50,903 bases of DNA, from positions 1 through 50,903 of the forward strand of contig JAITCU010000006.1 of NCBI GenBank assembly GCA_031282835.1. The letters run 5' to 3'. The translations under genes and the position numbers were made by a program. This DNA comes from Puniceicoccales bacterium. Its GTDB lineage: Bacteria > Verrucomicrobiota > Verrucomicrobiia > Opitutales > JAIRLM01. The notes under the pieces are model-generated. The model ran no database searches. It saw nothing but the letters and a program-made list of their open reading frames with translations, and was not told where the DNA came from. Positions 18,552-26,931 of this stretch are shown in pieces (the first letter of the stretch is position 1; the number at the start of each line of letters is the position of its first letter).

Positions 18552-18627
18552 TGGTGGAGCTGATCGGGATCGAACCGACGACCTCATCATTGCGAACGAT
18601 GCGCTCTACCAACTGAGCTACAACCCC
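18552..18627 (-). tRNA. tRNA-Ala (anticodon CGC)
   Basis: 76 nt with CCA encoded. Acceptor stem GGGGTTG / CAGCTCC contains the G3-U70 alanine identity pair. The D arm is GCTC-AGTTGGTA-GAGC. The anticodon stem CATCG/TGATG encloses loop TTCGCAA, so the anticodon is CGC. T loop is TTCGATC. Discriminator base is A. Confidence 0.93.
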
Positions 18628-19694
18628 AAAACCTCACCGCCGATTCGAGCGGTATCTGCCAGTCCGTCAAGTGATTTTTGTAAGCTCTGGGGCGGCGGGA
18701 TTAGAGGCTATCGTTAAATTTTCTCTATCTGCCCTCTGAAGCAGGGGACAGGAACTGCCGCTAAAAGGGACGGTATGCTTTTTGGACAATGCGTTACAAA
18801 TTTGCGCCACTTCTAGAAAGGGCGCAAAAAATTTTAAACGCGATGCTGCTTTTGATGGAATTGTCCATCATACGTTTTTTCGCTTTTCAATTCTGGGGAA
18901 AAATTACACGGACGATATTTCCATTTGCGATTAGGGCAAATGGACGTTAACGCTCGAGTAAACACCCACATGGGAAGTGCTTAAATGCGATATCGTAATT
19001 AGAAGATTCAATGTCATTATTGCCAGCGGCCGCCGGCAAGTATCTACAAAAAATCCTATTTTGCACGGTACTCCGGCATGCACCACAACGGGCGCATAGA
19101 TTCCTCGGTATGCAAATAATTATTTTTCTGTCACTTGCTTTAGCGCTGCAATAAATCTTCCCATCAATCCGCACGCTTCTCGCCCATGGCTGGTCGCACC
19201 GTTTCCGGTTGTGAGTACCATGCTCAGCGAAACAGGGAAATGCAGGTCAAAATTTGCCGCGCCTTCACAAGCTTCAAAAATATGTCAAAGAACTGCGTTC
19301 GTTTATGGGGGTTTTTCTCTATAAGTCAAGACGGAATGGGTATATCGGCGAAAATTTTTCAAAAATGCGCACTTTTCACACGGTGGGTCTGGTAAGACGT
19401 CGCGAATGTCCACTCGAATAGATGAGTTTGCGCTTTAAATAGCGGTCCTGCAACAGTCAGAAACACTGTCTTGAAGCCCGCATTTCATACGGGGCAAAAT
19501 GGACCAAAAGCGACTTCTGCAAGACCTCTGATATCGGATCTTCCCAGGCGATTTTGGTTTTCTAGGTCAATTTTCGGGCGCAGGGGAACCCCACATTATT
19601 ATCACTGCGTTGGGGTTGGGAACGTCAGGGGTACATTTAGCAGCAGCCCCTAATTTTCACTTTCGTTTGTTCCCTATTCATTTATAATGCTGCT
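18628..19694. other. 1.07-kb gene-free region with hairpin cluster
   Basis: No convincing gene. Three perfect hairpins follow one another: TTTGCGCC/GGCGCAAA (18801-18828), TGATGGA/TCCATCA (18853-18870, then a T-rich run), and CCATTTGC/GCAAATGG (18921-18943). A GC-rich dyad around GCGGCCGC lies at about 19019-19038. Open frames at 18947-19174 (minus) and 19186-19395 (plus) have no recognisable motif. A small RNA locus is possible. Confidence 0.4.
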
Positions 19695-20546
19695 ATGGAA
19701 AATATCCTCGTGTGCCTGGACAATTCCCTCCAGGCGGCAAGTTGCTGTGCCCATGCACTTACTATCGCAAAAATGTCTGGTGCCCACGTGGACGTGCTCT
19801 ACGTCAGCGACATACGCTCCTTCGAATCTTGTGTCGTTGCCGAAATGGATCCCGATGGGATCACGCCTGTGGCCGTCGGGCATCTACGTACTTTGGAGGA
19901 GTTAAAAGCCAAACGCATTGAAAAAAATGTCCGGAATATCTTCCAAAATGGGAACTACGGGGAACACGTTGACTTTCGCCATCTACATGGGTTTATTTTA
20001 GATATCATCGATGAGTTTGTTAAAAACGAACGAGGTGTCGATCTCATCGTCATCGGCCGGCGTGGGGAACACTCTGGCAGTTTCCGGGGACACATTGGCG
20101 GTACGGCTGAACGCATTATCAAGGCTTCCACCGTGCCCTGCCTGGTCGCTGCGGAAAAATACACGGTTGCCGAACGCATAATGGTCGCCTACGATGGGAG
20201 TGAGCACTCTGAGGCGGCCATAGGGAACCTATTAGGCTTGGGGGCCGTGTGGCGTGGCGAAGTGCACTTGGTCACGGTCGAGGCGGAGGATGCTATGCCG
20301 GGCGGGGAATCCCCTTTGGAAAGAATCAGCAAATTGCTTAGAGATGCGAATATCAACGTAATCACCGCCACATTAAGTGGAAAGGTGAACGAAGCCATTG
20401 TTCGCTACATTGAGGTGCATTCCATCGATATGCTCATAATGGGAGCCTATGGCCACTCGGGCATTCGGCACTTCTTTGTCGGATCCAACACAGCTAAGAT
20501 CCTTGCCAGCACGGACATAACCGCAATCGTTTGCCGCAGCCGTTGA
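19695..20546 (+). CDS. Tandem universal stress protein
   Basis: 283 aa, two UspA domains (about 1-150 and 158-283). Each starts with the I-L-V-C-L-D-N-S or I-M-V-A-Y-D-G-S strand. Each ends in the nucleotide loop: G-R-R-G-E-H-S-G then G-G-T-A in the first, G-A-Y-G-H-S-G then G-S-N-T-A in the second. Both fit G-x2-G-x9-10-G-S/T, so both may bind ATP. The role in stress survival is family knowledge. It is monocistronic and convergent with lpxI, 12 bp apart. Confidence 0.85.
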   Translation: MENILVCLDNSLQAASCCAHALTIAKMSGAHVDVLYVSDIRSFESCVVAEMDPDGITPVAVGHLRTLEELKAKRIEKNVRNIFQNGNYGEHVDFRHLHGFILDIIDEFVKNERGVDLIVIGRRGEHSGSFRGHIGGTAERIIKASTVPCLVAAEKYTVAERIMVAYDGSEHSEAAIGNLLGLGAVWRGEVHLVTVEAEDAMPGGESPLERISKLLRDANINVITATLSGKVNEAIVRYIEVHSIDMLIMGAYGHSGIRHFFVGSNTAKILASTDITAIVCRSR

Positions 20547-20558
20547 TCTCGATGGGAT

Positions 20559-21377
20559 TCATTCATAGCCGTAGACAACAATGCCGAGTCGTTCGGCGTG
20601 CTGTAGAAAAATTTTCCGCCCAAAAAGCAAAGTGCGGCCGGATTCCACAGCAATTCCACTGATACCGCCCTCGCGCATGGACTCCAGAGTCCGAAGACCA
20701 ACCGTGGGAACGTCGAAGCGAAAATCCTGGTTAGGTTTGGAAGTTTTAATGAACCACTTAGGTTCTGTTTTGAAGGCGTTGCAGCGGATTAGCATTTTAT
20801 CGGTTCCGTCAAAGCCTTCAACCGCCAGGACCGTGCCCCTGTGGACTACCACACCCTGGCCGATGTCCAATGCGGCGACCGCCCGCGCCACTTCAATGCC
20901 ATGTTCCACTCCCACCAGTGGCCGGTGCTGCTGGGTCATGAAGCCCACTGCGGCGAGGTCTTCGTCCATGAACGCACGCGCGTCCAAAATTTTCACCCCG
21001 CATTTTTCAATGGATTCGGCGAGAGCCCCGAAGATTGTTTCCGCGTTCCGCCGCCGCAAGCGGGTGAGCATGCGGATGGCCGTCCAGTCAAACTTTAGCC
21101 CGTGGAACAGTCGCTTGGGCGCGATTTGTCCCGCCATTATGGCCCAACGGTGTCCATTTTCCCGTAGCCGTTGGAGAACTTTTCCCATTTGTCCCGCGTT
21201 GTACCGCACCCGACAATGGGCAGAAAAGCGTTTGTAGAGTTCATCCGAAGCATCTTCGGAGGCAACGAGGGAGACGGGAATTCCCGCGGCCTGCATGCGC
21301 GACGCGCAAAGCAAGGGATAGTCTCCGCGTCCGGCGAGCAGCGAAATGCCATCCGACGGAAGAAAGTTATCCGGCAA
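20559..21377 (-). CDS. lpxI: UDP-2,3-diacylglucosamine pyrophosphatase LpxI
   Basis: About 272 aa from a TTG at 21377. It hydrolyses UDP-2,3-diacylglucosamine to lipid X in lipid A synthesis. Family traits are I-S-L-L-A-G-R-G-D-Y-P at the N terminus, M-A-G-Q-I-A-P-K, L-T-R-L-R-R-R-N-A-E-T-I-F, T-Q-Q-H-R-P-L-V-G, and V-E-G-F-D-G-T-D. The frame is open further upstream to an ATG at 21470 inside the end of leuS, but that would read through a hairpin. The TTG gives a family-like length. Together with LptD it indicates that LPS is made. Confidence 0.85.
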   Translation of the reverse strand: MPDNFLPSDGISLLAGRGDYPLLCASRMQAAGIPVSLVASEDASDELYKRFSAHCRVRYNAGQMGKVLQRLRENGHRWAIMAGQIAPKRLFHGLKFDWTAIRMLTRLRRRNAETIFGALAESIEKCGVKILDARAFMDEDLAAVGFMTQQHRPLVGVEHGIEVARAVAALDIGQGVVVHRGTVLAVEGFDGTDKMLIRCNAFKTEPKWFIKTSKPNQDFRFDVPTVGLRTLESMREGGISGIAVESGRTLLFGRKIFLQHAERLGIVVYGYE

Positions 21378-21404
21378 GAAGCGGGTCGGGACAGGTGTGG
21401 TGCT

Positions 21405-21428
21405 TAAAGCCGTGGGGACGGCTTTTTT
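21405..21428. terminator. Hairpin after leuS
   Basis: AAAGCCGT-GGGG-ACGGCTTT is a perfect 8-bp stem. The T run follows on the plus strand (CTTTTTTT), so it would work best for plus-strand transcripts. On the minus strand it sits directly between leuS and lpxI and may attenuate leuS read-through. Confidence 0.5.
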
Positions 21429-21432
21429 TCGT

Positions 21433-23988
21433 CTACTGAACAACGAAATTAACGATCCTATGAGGCACATGGACTTCCTTAACAATTCTACGGCCTCGGA
21501 GGTGGGGTACTGCCCCGTCGCATGTCCGCGCCTTTTCCAAAACTTCGGACTCCAGCGCATTCGCGGGCACAAAAATTTCCCCCCTCCGTTTGCCGTTGAT
21601 TTGCACCACAATGGTCACCGTATCCCGGGTCAACCATTGGATGTCAAAATTTGGAAATGGCGCGCATGCTATGCTTTCCCCATGGCCCAATTGTTCCCAG
21701 ATTTCTTCGCAAATATGGGGGGCGAAAGGTGCCAGGAGTTGAATGAAACTTTCTCCGGCGAATCGGGAAACACGCGGCAGCTTTTGCAGACGGTTCAATA
21801 AAATCATCAGCTGGGAGATGGCCGTGTTAAATCGCAAGCCCTCAATGTCTTCGCGTACCTTCCGGATAGATTCGTGTAAGAGGCGTTGGGTGTCATCATC
21901 GTCCTGGCCGTCGTCTATGGAGACCTCATTATAAAATTTCCACGTGCGTTTTAAAAAGCGAATAACGCCCTCGATCCCTTTTGCATCCCAAGGTTTAACC
22001 GCCTCCAGTGGGCCGAGAAACATTTCGTAAAGTCGCAAAGAGTCGGCGCCAGAGCTTTGGATGATCGCGTCCGGATTGATCACATTGCCTCGGCTTTTGG
22101 ACATTTTTTCACCGTCCTCGCCCAAAATGATTCCCTGGTGGAATAGCCGCGGATAGGGCTCTTTGGAGGGGACCACGCCGATGTCGTAGAGGAACCGGTG
22201 CCAGAAGCGCGCATAGAGTAAATGTAAGACCGCGTGTTCTGCACCGCCTATGTAGAAATTCGGTGCCCGCCAGTAATCGGCGATTTTCGGATCCACCGGC
22301 GCCGTTTCGCAACGGGGGGACATGTAACGCAGGTGGTACCAGCAGGATCCCGCCCATTGGGGCATGGTGTTGGTTTCTCGCCGGGCAGCCAGCCATTCGC
22401 CGGCGGGCCTCCCCTCCGCTTGCGGTCGTATTTCACCCGTTTGCGGATGTATCCAAACGGAAACCCATGAACTTGCACGGGCCAATGGGCTTTCGCCGTC
22501 ATCGGAGGGCAGGTAGCTCTCCACGGGTGGGAGATTAAGCGGCAAATCCCGGGAACATAGGGGAACGGCGTAAAATTTTCGCCCGTCTTCTTCGTAGAAA
22601 ACCGGGTTACTGGGCATGAATTCCAAAAATGGCGAGTTCGCCGTGCGCGAAATGATGCCGAAATCATCTTCTCTAACCCACACGATCGGGATGGGTTCAC
22701 CCCAGTAGCGCTGGCGGGAAAATAGCCAATCGCGCAGCTTGTAGTTGATTCGCTGGCGGCCTGTGCCGTTTTTCATCAAACGGTCGATGATGGCCTCCTG
22801 CGCGGCGTCAGAAGTCATGCCGTCATATTCGCCGGAGTTACACAAAATACCCCGCTCGCAATAGGGGAGCGCCGTGTCGCCATCGGCATTCAGCGGACGG
22901 ATGACCTGGCGAACGGGCAAATGAAAAAGTTGGGCGAATTCGAAGTCTCGTGTGTCATGGGCCGGGACACACATAATGGCCCCGCTGCCGTAGGACATCA
23001 GGACGTAATCGGAAACCCAGATGGGCAAGGGTTCCCCGGTCAGTGGGTGGATGGCATGGGCACCGCTAAAAACACCCGTTTTTATCTTTGCCAAGTCCGT
23101 GCGGTCCAAGTCGCTCTTGCGTGCGGTTTTTTGCTGGTACTCGCGCACCGCGTCCCACCGTTCTGGCACGGTGATGGCCTCCAATAGGGGATGTTCCGGC
23201 GCGACAACGAGATAGGTGGCACCCAACAATGTGTCTGGCCGTGTGGTGTAAACGGAGAGACATTTTTCCACGCCATGGATGGGAAAATCCACTTCCGCCC
23301 CTTGGGATCGGCCGATCCAGGCGATTTGCTGTCGTTTCGTTGAATCCGGCCAATCCAGCCTGTTCAACTCCTCTAAAAGTTTTTCTGCGTAGGCCGTGAT
23401 GCGTAATATCCACTGGCGCATGGGCCTGCGCACGACGGGGTAATTCCCACGCTCGGAAAGGCCATCGACCACTTCCTCATTGGCCAGGACAGATTTTAGC
23501 GCCGGGCACCACCAAACCGGGCGTTTGTCAACAAAGGTCAAATTATGCCTAAATAGCTGCAGGAAAATCCATTGGGTCCAGCGATAATAGCGTGGATCCG
23601 TGGTGTTGATTTCCCGAGACCAATCAATGGCAAAACCAATGCGCTGAATTTGCCGCCGGAACGTATCCACGTTGTTTTGCGTATTAATGCGCGGGTCTGT
23701 TCCCGTCTGAATGGCGTGCTGCTCCGCGGGAAGGCCGAACGCATCCCAACCCATGGGGTGCAGCACATTGTACCCGAGGGCGCGAAAATAGCGGCTAAGA
23801 ATGTCCGACGCCGTGTAGCCCTCCGGGTGGCCGATGTGTAGTCCAGCACCCGAGGGATAGGGGAACATGTCCAGGGCATAGTAGCGGGGCTTGTTGCTGA
23901 AATCCTCAGCGCGGAAGATATTTTTTTCCCGCCAGTATTTTTGCCACTTTTCTTCTACTGTTTTGAAATCGTAGATTCTTCCAACCAT
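21433..23988 (-). CDS. leuS: Leucyl-tRNA synthetase
   Basis: 851 aa from the ATG at 23988 (M-V-G-R-I-Y-D-F). Class I synthetase: Y-P-S-G-A-G-L-H-I-G-H-P with HIGH at 51-54, and K-M-S-K-S-R-G-N-V. The editing domain has T-T-R-P-D-T-L-L-G-A-T-Y and H-D-T-R-D-F. The frame extends 16 codons upstream without similarity. Length matches the bacterial family. It is first in a leuS-lpxI unit, with a divergent porin-like gene upstream. Confidence 0.97.
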   Translation of the reverse strand: MVGRIYDFKTVEEKWQKYWREKNIFRAEDFSNKPRYYALDMFPYPSGAGLHIGHPEGYTASDILSRYFRALGYNVLHPMGWDAFGLPAEQHAIQTGTDPRINTQNNVDTFRRQIQRIGFAIDWSREINTTDPRYYRWTQWIFLQLFRHNLTFVDKRPVWWCPALKSVLANEEVVDGLSERGNYPVVRRPMRQWILRITAYAEKLLEELNRLDWPDSTKRQQIAWIGRSQGAEVDFPIHGVEKCLSVYTTRPDTLLGATYLVVAPEHPLLEAITVPERWDAVREYQQKTARKSDLDRTDLAKIKTGVFSGAHAIHPLTGEPLPIWVSDYVLMSYGSGAIMCVPAHDTRDFEFAQLFHLPVRQVIRPLNADGDTALPYCERGILCNSGEYDGMTSDAAQEAIIDRLMKNGTGRQRINYKLRDWLFSRQRYWGEPIPIVWVREDDFGIISRTANSPFLEFMPSNPVFYEEDGRKFYAVPLCSRDLPLNLPPVESYLPSDDGESPLARASSWVSVWIHPQTGEIRPQAEGRPAGEWLAARRETNTMPQWAGSCWYHLRYMSPRCETAPVDPKIADYWRAPNFYIGGAEHAVLHLLYARFWHRFLYDIGVVPSKEPYPRLFHQGIILGEDGEKMSKSRGNVINPDAIIQSSGADSLRLYEMFLGPLEAVKPWDAKGIEGVIRFLKRTWKFYNEVSIDDGQDDDDTQRLLHESIRKVREDIEGLRFNTAISQLMILLNRLQKLPRVSRFAGESFIQLLAPFAPHICEEIWEQLGHGESIACAPFPNFDIQWLTRDTVTIVVQINGKRRGEIFVPANALESEVLEKARTCDGAVPHLRGRRIVKEVHVPHRIVNFVVQ

Positions 23989-24078
23989 TTGGTTGTAAAC
24001 TATAAAAAATGAGCACGATTGCAAGCTAAAATGCACTTCCAGCGTAATTTGACTACCAAACGGGCTGCTGGGTGCTAG

Positions 24079-24102
24079 GCCCGGACTTCGTCCGTCCGGG
24101 TT
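24079..24102. other. GC-rich hairpin between leuS and the porin-like gene
   Basis: CCCGGAC-TTC-GTCCGTCCGGG can pair in the divergent intergenic region. No T run follows. The role is unknown. Confidence 0.3.
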
Positions 24103-24198
24103 GGAATTTAAAAAATTTCTAAAAAAACTTGTTTAACGTCCTTTGCGCGCTTTAATCCCAGTAGGATTTGCTGAATCCGGTGACGAAAAAGGAAAAGC

Positions 24199-25059
24199 AT
24201 GAAAAAGACACTCGCTTGTGCGGCGCTCGTTAGTGCGCTGGGTATTGGTAGTTTACCAGCGTTAGATTTGTCCATGGTCTCGTTTGATGCCAAATTGGGC
24301 TATGAATCGGAATACGTTGCCCACGGGCGTAAGGAGGGTCAGGAGAACGTGCAGCTCGCGGTGGAGCTCGGGGCGGATGTTGGCGGTGGACACCTATATG
24401 GTGGGGCCACGTCCGTGGTGCTGTTCAAGGACACTCTTGTAAAAGATGATTCAGGCGTTTCGTTTCCTACGCCGTCTTACTCCTGGTCTTCGACTAATGT
24501 GTCGCCCTACGTGGGATATACGTTTGGGGTTGGCGAGCTGGGTAAGGCCGACGTTGGCTACACGGCGCACGTCTACACGAACCTGCGCAATTACAATCCG
24601 CCGGTTGGGGTAGGTGTTAGGCGCAATACCAACGAAGTTTATGGCGGTGTCCGCCTGGATGTGCTCTTCGATCCGCGCATATATGCGTTTTATGACTTTG
24701 AACGGGAGGAATTGGCATTTGTCGGTGGTGGCTCATATTCGTGGGATCTTTCACCATTGGGGTTAGCCAACATCAGCTTGGAGGCAAAAGCCACCCTCGG
24801 GTATGACTATACCAAGCGTCCTTACGGCGGAAAGTTCTTTGCTGTGTCGGCCCCCGCCTTTAATGATGACAGTAAGGATTACTTCTATTACTGTTTTGAA
24901 GGTGTTGTGGCCTATCGTTATAATGATAATGTCATCTTCAAGGGGCGCGCCTCCTGCAGTGGGAACAGCGCATCTGAGGGTAGCTGGACGAATGCCATCT
25001 TCGGCGGGAAACACAAGAACTGTGTGTGGCTCGGTGGCTCCGTTGAAGTAAGATTTTAG
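24199..25059 (+). CDS. Outer-membrane beta-barrel protein (porin-like)
   Basis: 286 aa. Signal peptide M-K-K-T-L-A-C-A-A-L-V-S-A-L-G-I-G-S-L-P-A, with predicted cleavage before L-D-L-S. The mature part is a barrel: alternating hydrophobic strands, many Gly, Tyr and Asp, and S-E-Y-V-A-H-G-R near the start resembling the S-x-Y-x-x-R-G opening of TorF/TIGR02001-type putative porins. It ends V-E-V-R-F with C-terminal Phe, the Bam signal. GGA lies before the ATG. A strong terminator follows. The substrate is unknown. Confidence 0.75.
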   Translation: MKKTLACAALVSALGIGSLPALDLSMVSFDAKLGYESEYVAHGRKEGQENVQLAVELGADVGGGHLYGGATSVVLFKDTLVKDDSGVSFPTPSYSWSSTNVSPYVGYTFGVGELGKADVGYTAHVYTNLRNYNPPVGVGVRRNTNEVYGGVRLDVLFDPRIYAFYDFEREELAFVGGGSYSWDLSPLGLANISLEAKATLGYDYTKRPYGGKFFAVSAPAFNDDSKDYFYYCFEGVVAYRYNDNVIFKGRASCSGNSASEGSWTNAIFGGKHKNCVWLGGSVEVRF

Positions 25060-25112
25060 ACGGTCCGTCACTGGAAACTCGCGACTGGATTTTCGCGGGA
25101 TTAATTCGTAGG

Positions 25113-25142
25113 GACCCCCGTTAATTTTGGGGGTCTTTTCTT
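25113..25142 (+). terminator. Rho-independent terminator
   Basis: GACCCCC-GTTAATTTT-GGGGGTC followed by TTTTCTT, 53 nt after the porin-like gene. Confidence 0.85.
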
Positions 25143-25226
25143 GTGCCCGATAGGGTTGCACATGCCCAATTGAAATTTCTACTAGAAATCTTGCTGTTTA
25201 CTTTCGGTTTTAGCAGAAGATAGCCC

Positions 25227-25658
25227 ATGGGTGGCGACGGTTTTTTTTGCGAACCACTCGTTCGCGCAGTTGGGACGTTGGAAGAAGCTTGGAATTTAGC
25301 ACGAGAGCGGCCTGCTGACCTTGTCGTCCGCGATGGGGCGATTCAGCGCTTTGAGTATACCTACGAACTGGCTACCAGGACTTTGCGACGCTATTTAACA
25401 TTACAAGCATTGAGTGGAGATGAGGTTGCTCAGATGGGTTTTAAAAATTTAATCCGTGAGGCCAATGTACGCGGTTTGCTCCGTGGGGATGTGACTGTTT
25501 GGGAAGGATTTCGCGCAGCTCGCAATCAGACCTGCCATACCTACCAAGCTCCAGTGGCCGATAAGGTCTTTGCCCAGATTCCTGCCTTCATCGGGGAGGT
25601 GAAGTTTTTTTTAGCAGAATTGCAGCGGCGTGAAGGAGAAGCAAATGGCGGCCATTGA
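25227..25658 (+). CDS. HEPN-domain protein of a HEPN-MNT toxin-antitoxin pair
   Basis: 143 aa, nucleotidyltransferase substrate-binding (HI0074-like) family. The HEPN RNase motif R-x4-H is at R99-H104 (R-N-Q-T-C-H). F-E-Y-T-Y-E-L-A near residue 45 is typical of the family. It overlaps the following MNT gene by 14 bp from its preferred start, so translation is coupled. In studied pairs the HEPN protein is an RNase toxin that the MNT partner adenylylates; that activity is inference here. Confidence 0.85.
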   Translation: MGGDGFFCEPLVRAVGTLEEAWNLARERPADLVVRDGAIQRFEYTYELATRTLRRYLTLQALSGDEVAQMGFKNLIREANVRGLLRGDVTVWEGFRAARNQTCHTYQAPVADKVFAQIPAFIGEVKFFLAELQRREGEANGGH

Positions 25659-25974
25659 TCTGGCTCCGGAGCAGATGCGCTTGGTACGGAAGATTTTTGA
25701 CCGATATTTGCCGGGAAGTGGCGCGACGGTTTATGTATTTGGCTCTAGGGCAACGGGTAAGGCGCGAAAATTTTCAGACTTGGACCTGGCCGTGGACTAC
25801 CCGGAGGGCATCCCCGAAGGGGTGTCGCTTGCCTTGAAGAACGAATTTGAGGAAAGCAACTTTCCCTATTTTGTGGATATTATCGACTATCACCGTTGCG
25901 AGGGGCCATTTCAGCGCATCATCGATAGGACAAAGATCCTCCTAGTCCGCTACGACTGCCAAAGTACAAAATAG
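25645..25974 (+). CDS. Minimal nucleotidyltransferase (MNT antitoxin)
   Basis: 109 aa. Shows the exact G-S-x10-D-x-D motif (G33-S34 ... D45-L-D47). The ATG at 25645 has AAGGAG eight nt upstream; an in-frame GTG at 25630 is less likely. It is paired with the HEPN gene and probably neutralises it by nucleotide transfer. The stop is not followed by a clear terminator. Confidence 0.85.
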   Translation: MAAIDLAPEQMRLVRKIFDRYLPGSGATVYVFGSRATGKARKFSDLDLAVDYPEGIPEGVSLALKNEFEESNFPYFVDIIDYHRCEGPFQRIIDRTKILLVRYDCQSTK

Positions 25975-26107
25975 GCCCTGCCTGGGTTGCCACTCATTTT
26001 GCAGCAGAGGTGGTTGTATCCCCCCGCGGATTGTGCCAAAAATCCATCGGGCCCCTTATAGAAAAAGCTAAGGAAAATCAACTCATCGCCATATGTACCC
26101 AGGCGGG

Positions 26108-26818
26108 TTAGGCTCCGAGGGCCGAGGAAAATTCCGCAGACGTTGAAAACGGGTGCCACGAGTTCGATGCCCAGAAATTAGAGATAACGCCATTGTGTTT
26201 GATGTAGCTATAAGTGTTATTATCCTTCCCTCTTGCGACATAGCCAATAACTTCAGTTCCCTTGAGAATCTCAGCCAAATGAATTTTGTGTGGATATTCC
26301 ACATTGTTCGCAAGAGGCAATCTGACATCGGCTGCAATTTCTATGGAAAACTTCCTCGTGCCTCCCAAGCTATAACCTTGTGGGATAATCGTCCCAAGCT
26401 TGGTCCGCATGTCGTTTGCGCTTCTAAGGGTCCGCCTAATGTCGATTGGAAGATTTTGGGGAAGTTCCCGGAGCAAGATCCACAGATCCATCCTGTGGCG
26501 CAGAAAATTTAGGAACGGGACCAATCCCACCGAAAGGGCGCATGTCAAGCCCCATATTGGCAGATGCTCGACAAGAAATAATGCGATCGCAATATTTGCC
26601 GAAAATCCCAGGCCTATTGCCGCAAGTAGCGCCAGACCACCTGAAAGAATTGTGAAGCCGAGCGATGTTAATTTGATAAAACCCGACAACCAGTAAAAAA
26701 CGGAAAGTGTCCCTCGCAAAATTTTTAGCGCCGTAACCGTTCTACCGGAGACGGTTCCCATTGTCTTTGTGATGATATCCCTGTTAAGATTAACAGCCCA
26801 TGACGAAAGATCACACAT
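26108..26818 (-). CDS. Unknown membrane protein with N-terminal hydrophobic hairpin
   Basis: 236 aa. Two long hydrophobic stretches, about residues 39-75 and 77-105, with almost no polar loop, then a soluble C-terminal domain of about 130 residues. No family is recognised. The topology is like the 15268 and 40266 proteins, but the sequences do not align. It is divergent from the MFS gene at 26932. A perfect 8-bp dyad (TACATTTT/AAAATGTA, 26886-26907) lies between them and may be an operator. Confidence 0.55.
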   Translation of the reverse strand: MCDLSSWAVNLNRDIITKTMGTVSGRTVTALKILRGTLSVFYWLSGFIKLTSLGFTILSGGLALLAAIGLGFSANIAIALFLVEHLPIWGLTCALSVGLVPFLNFLRHRMDLWILLRELPQNLPIDIRRTLRSANDMRTKLGTIIPQGYSLGGTRKFSIEIAADVRLPLANNVEYPHKIHLAEILKGTEVIGYVARGKDNNTYSYIKHNGVISNFWASNSWHPFSTSAEFSSALGA

Positions 26819-26885
26819 AGGGTAGTGTTCTAGCGTCCTCGTTCAAAAAGGCAAGAATATTTTAAAAAAACAGCATAACATTTTG

Positions 26886-26907
26886 TACATTTTTCCTTGA
26901 AAATGTA
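26886..26907. promoter_or_regulatory. Dyad in divergent promoter region
   Basis: TACATTTT-TCCTTG-AAAATGTA, perfect 8-bp arms, lies between the divergent genes at 26818 and 26932. It is a possible repressor site. Confidence 0.35.
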
Positions 26908-26931
26908 AATACATGAACTTGGACTCGCCCG

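Noticed and set aside
18947..19174. 75-codon cysteine-containing frame on the minus strand
   Set aside because: No ribosome site, no recognisable motif, and it overlaps a hairpin-rich region.
21405..21428. Terminator of a plus-strand gene
   Set aside because: No plus-strand gene ends within 800 bp upstream; more likely linked to the minus-strand leuS-lpxI junction.
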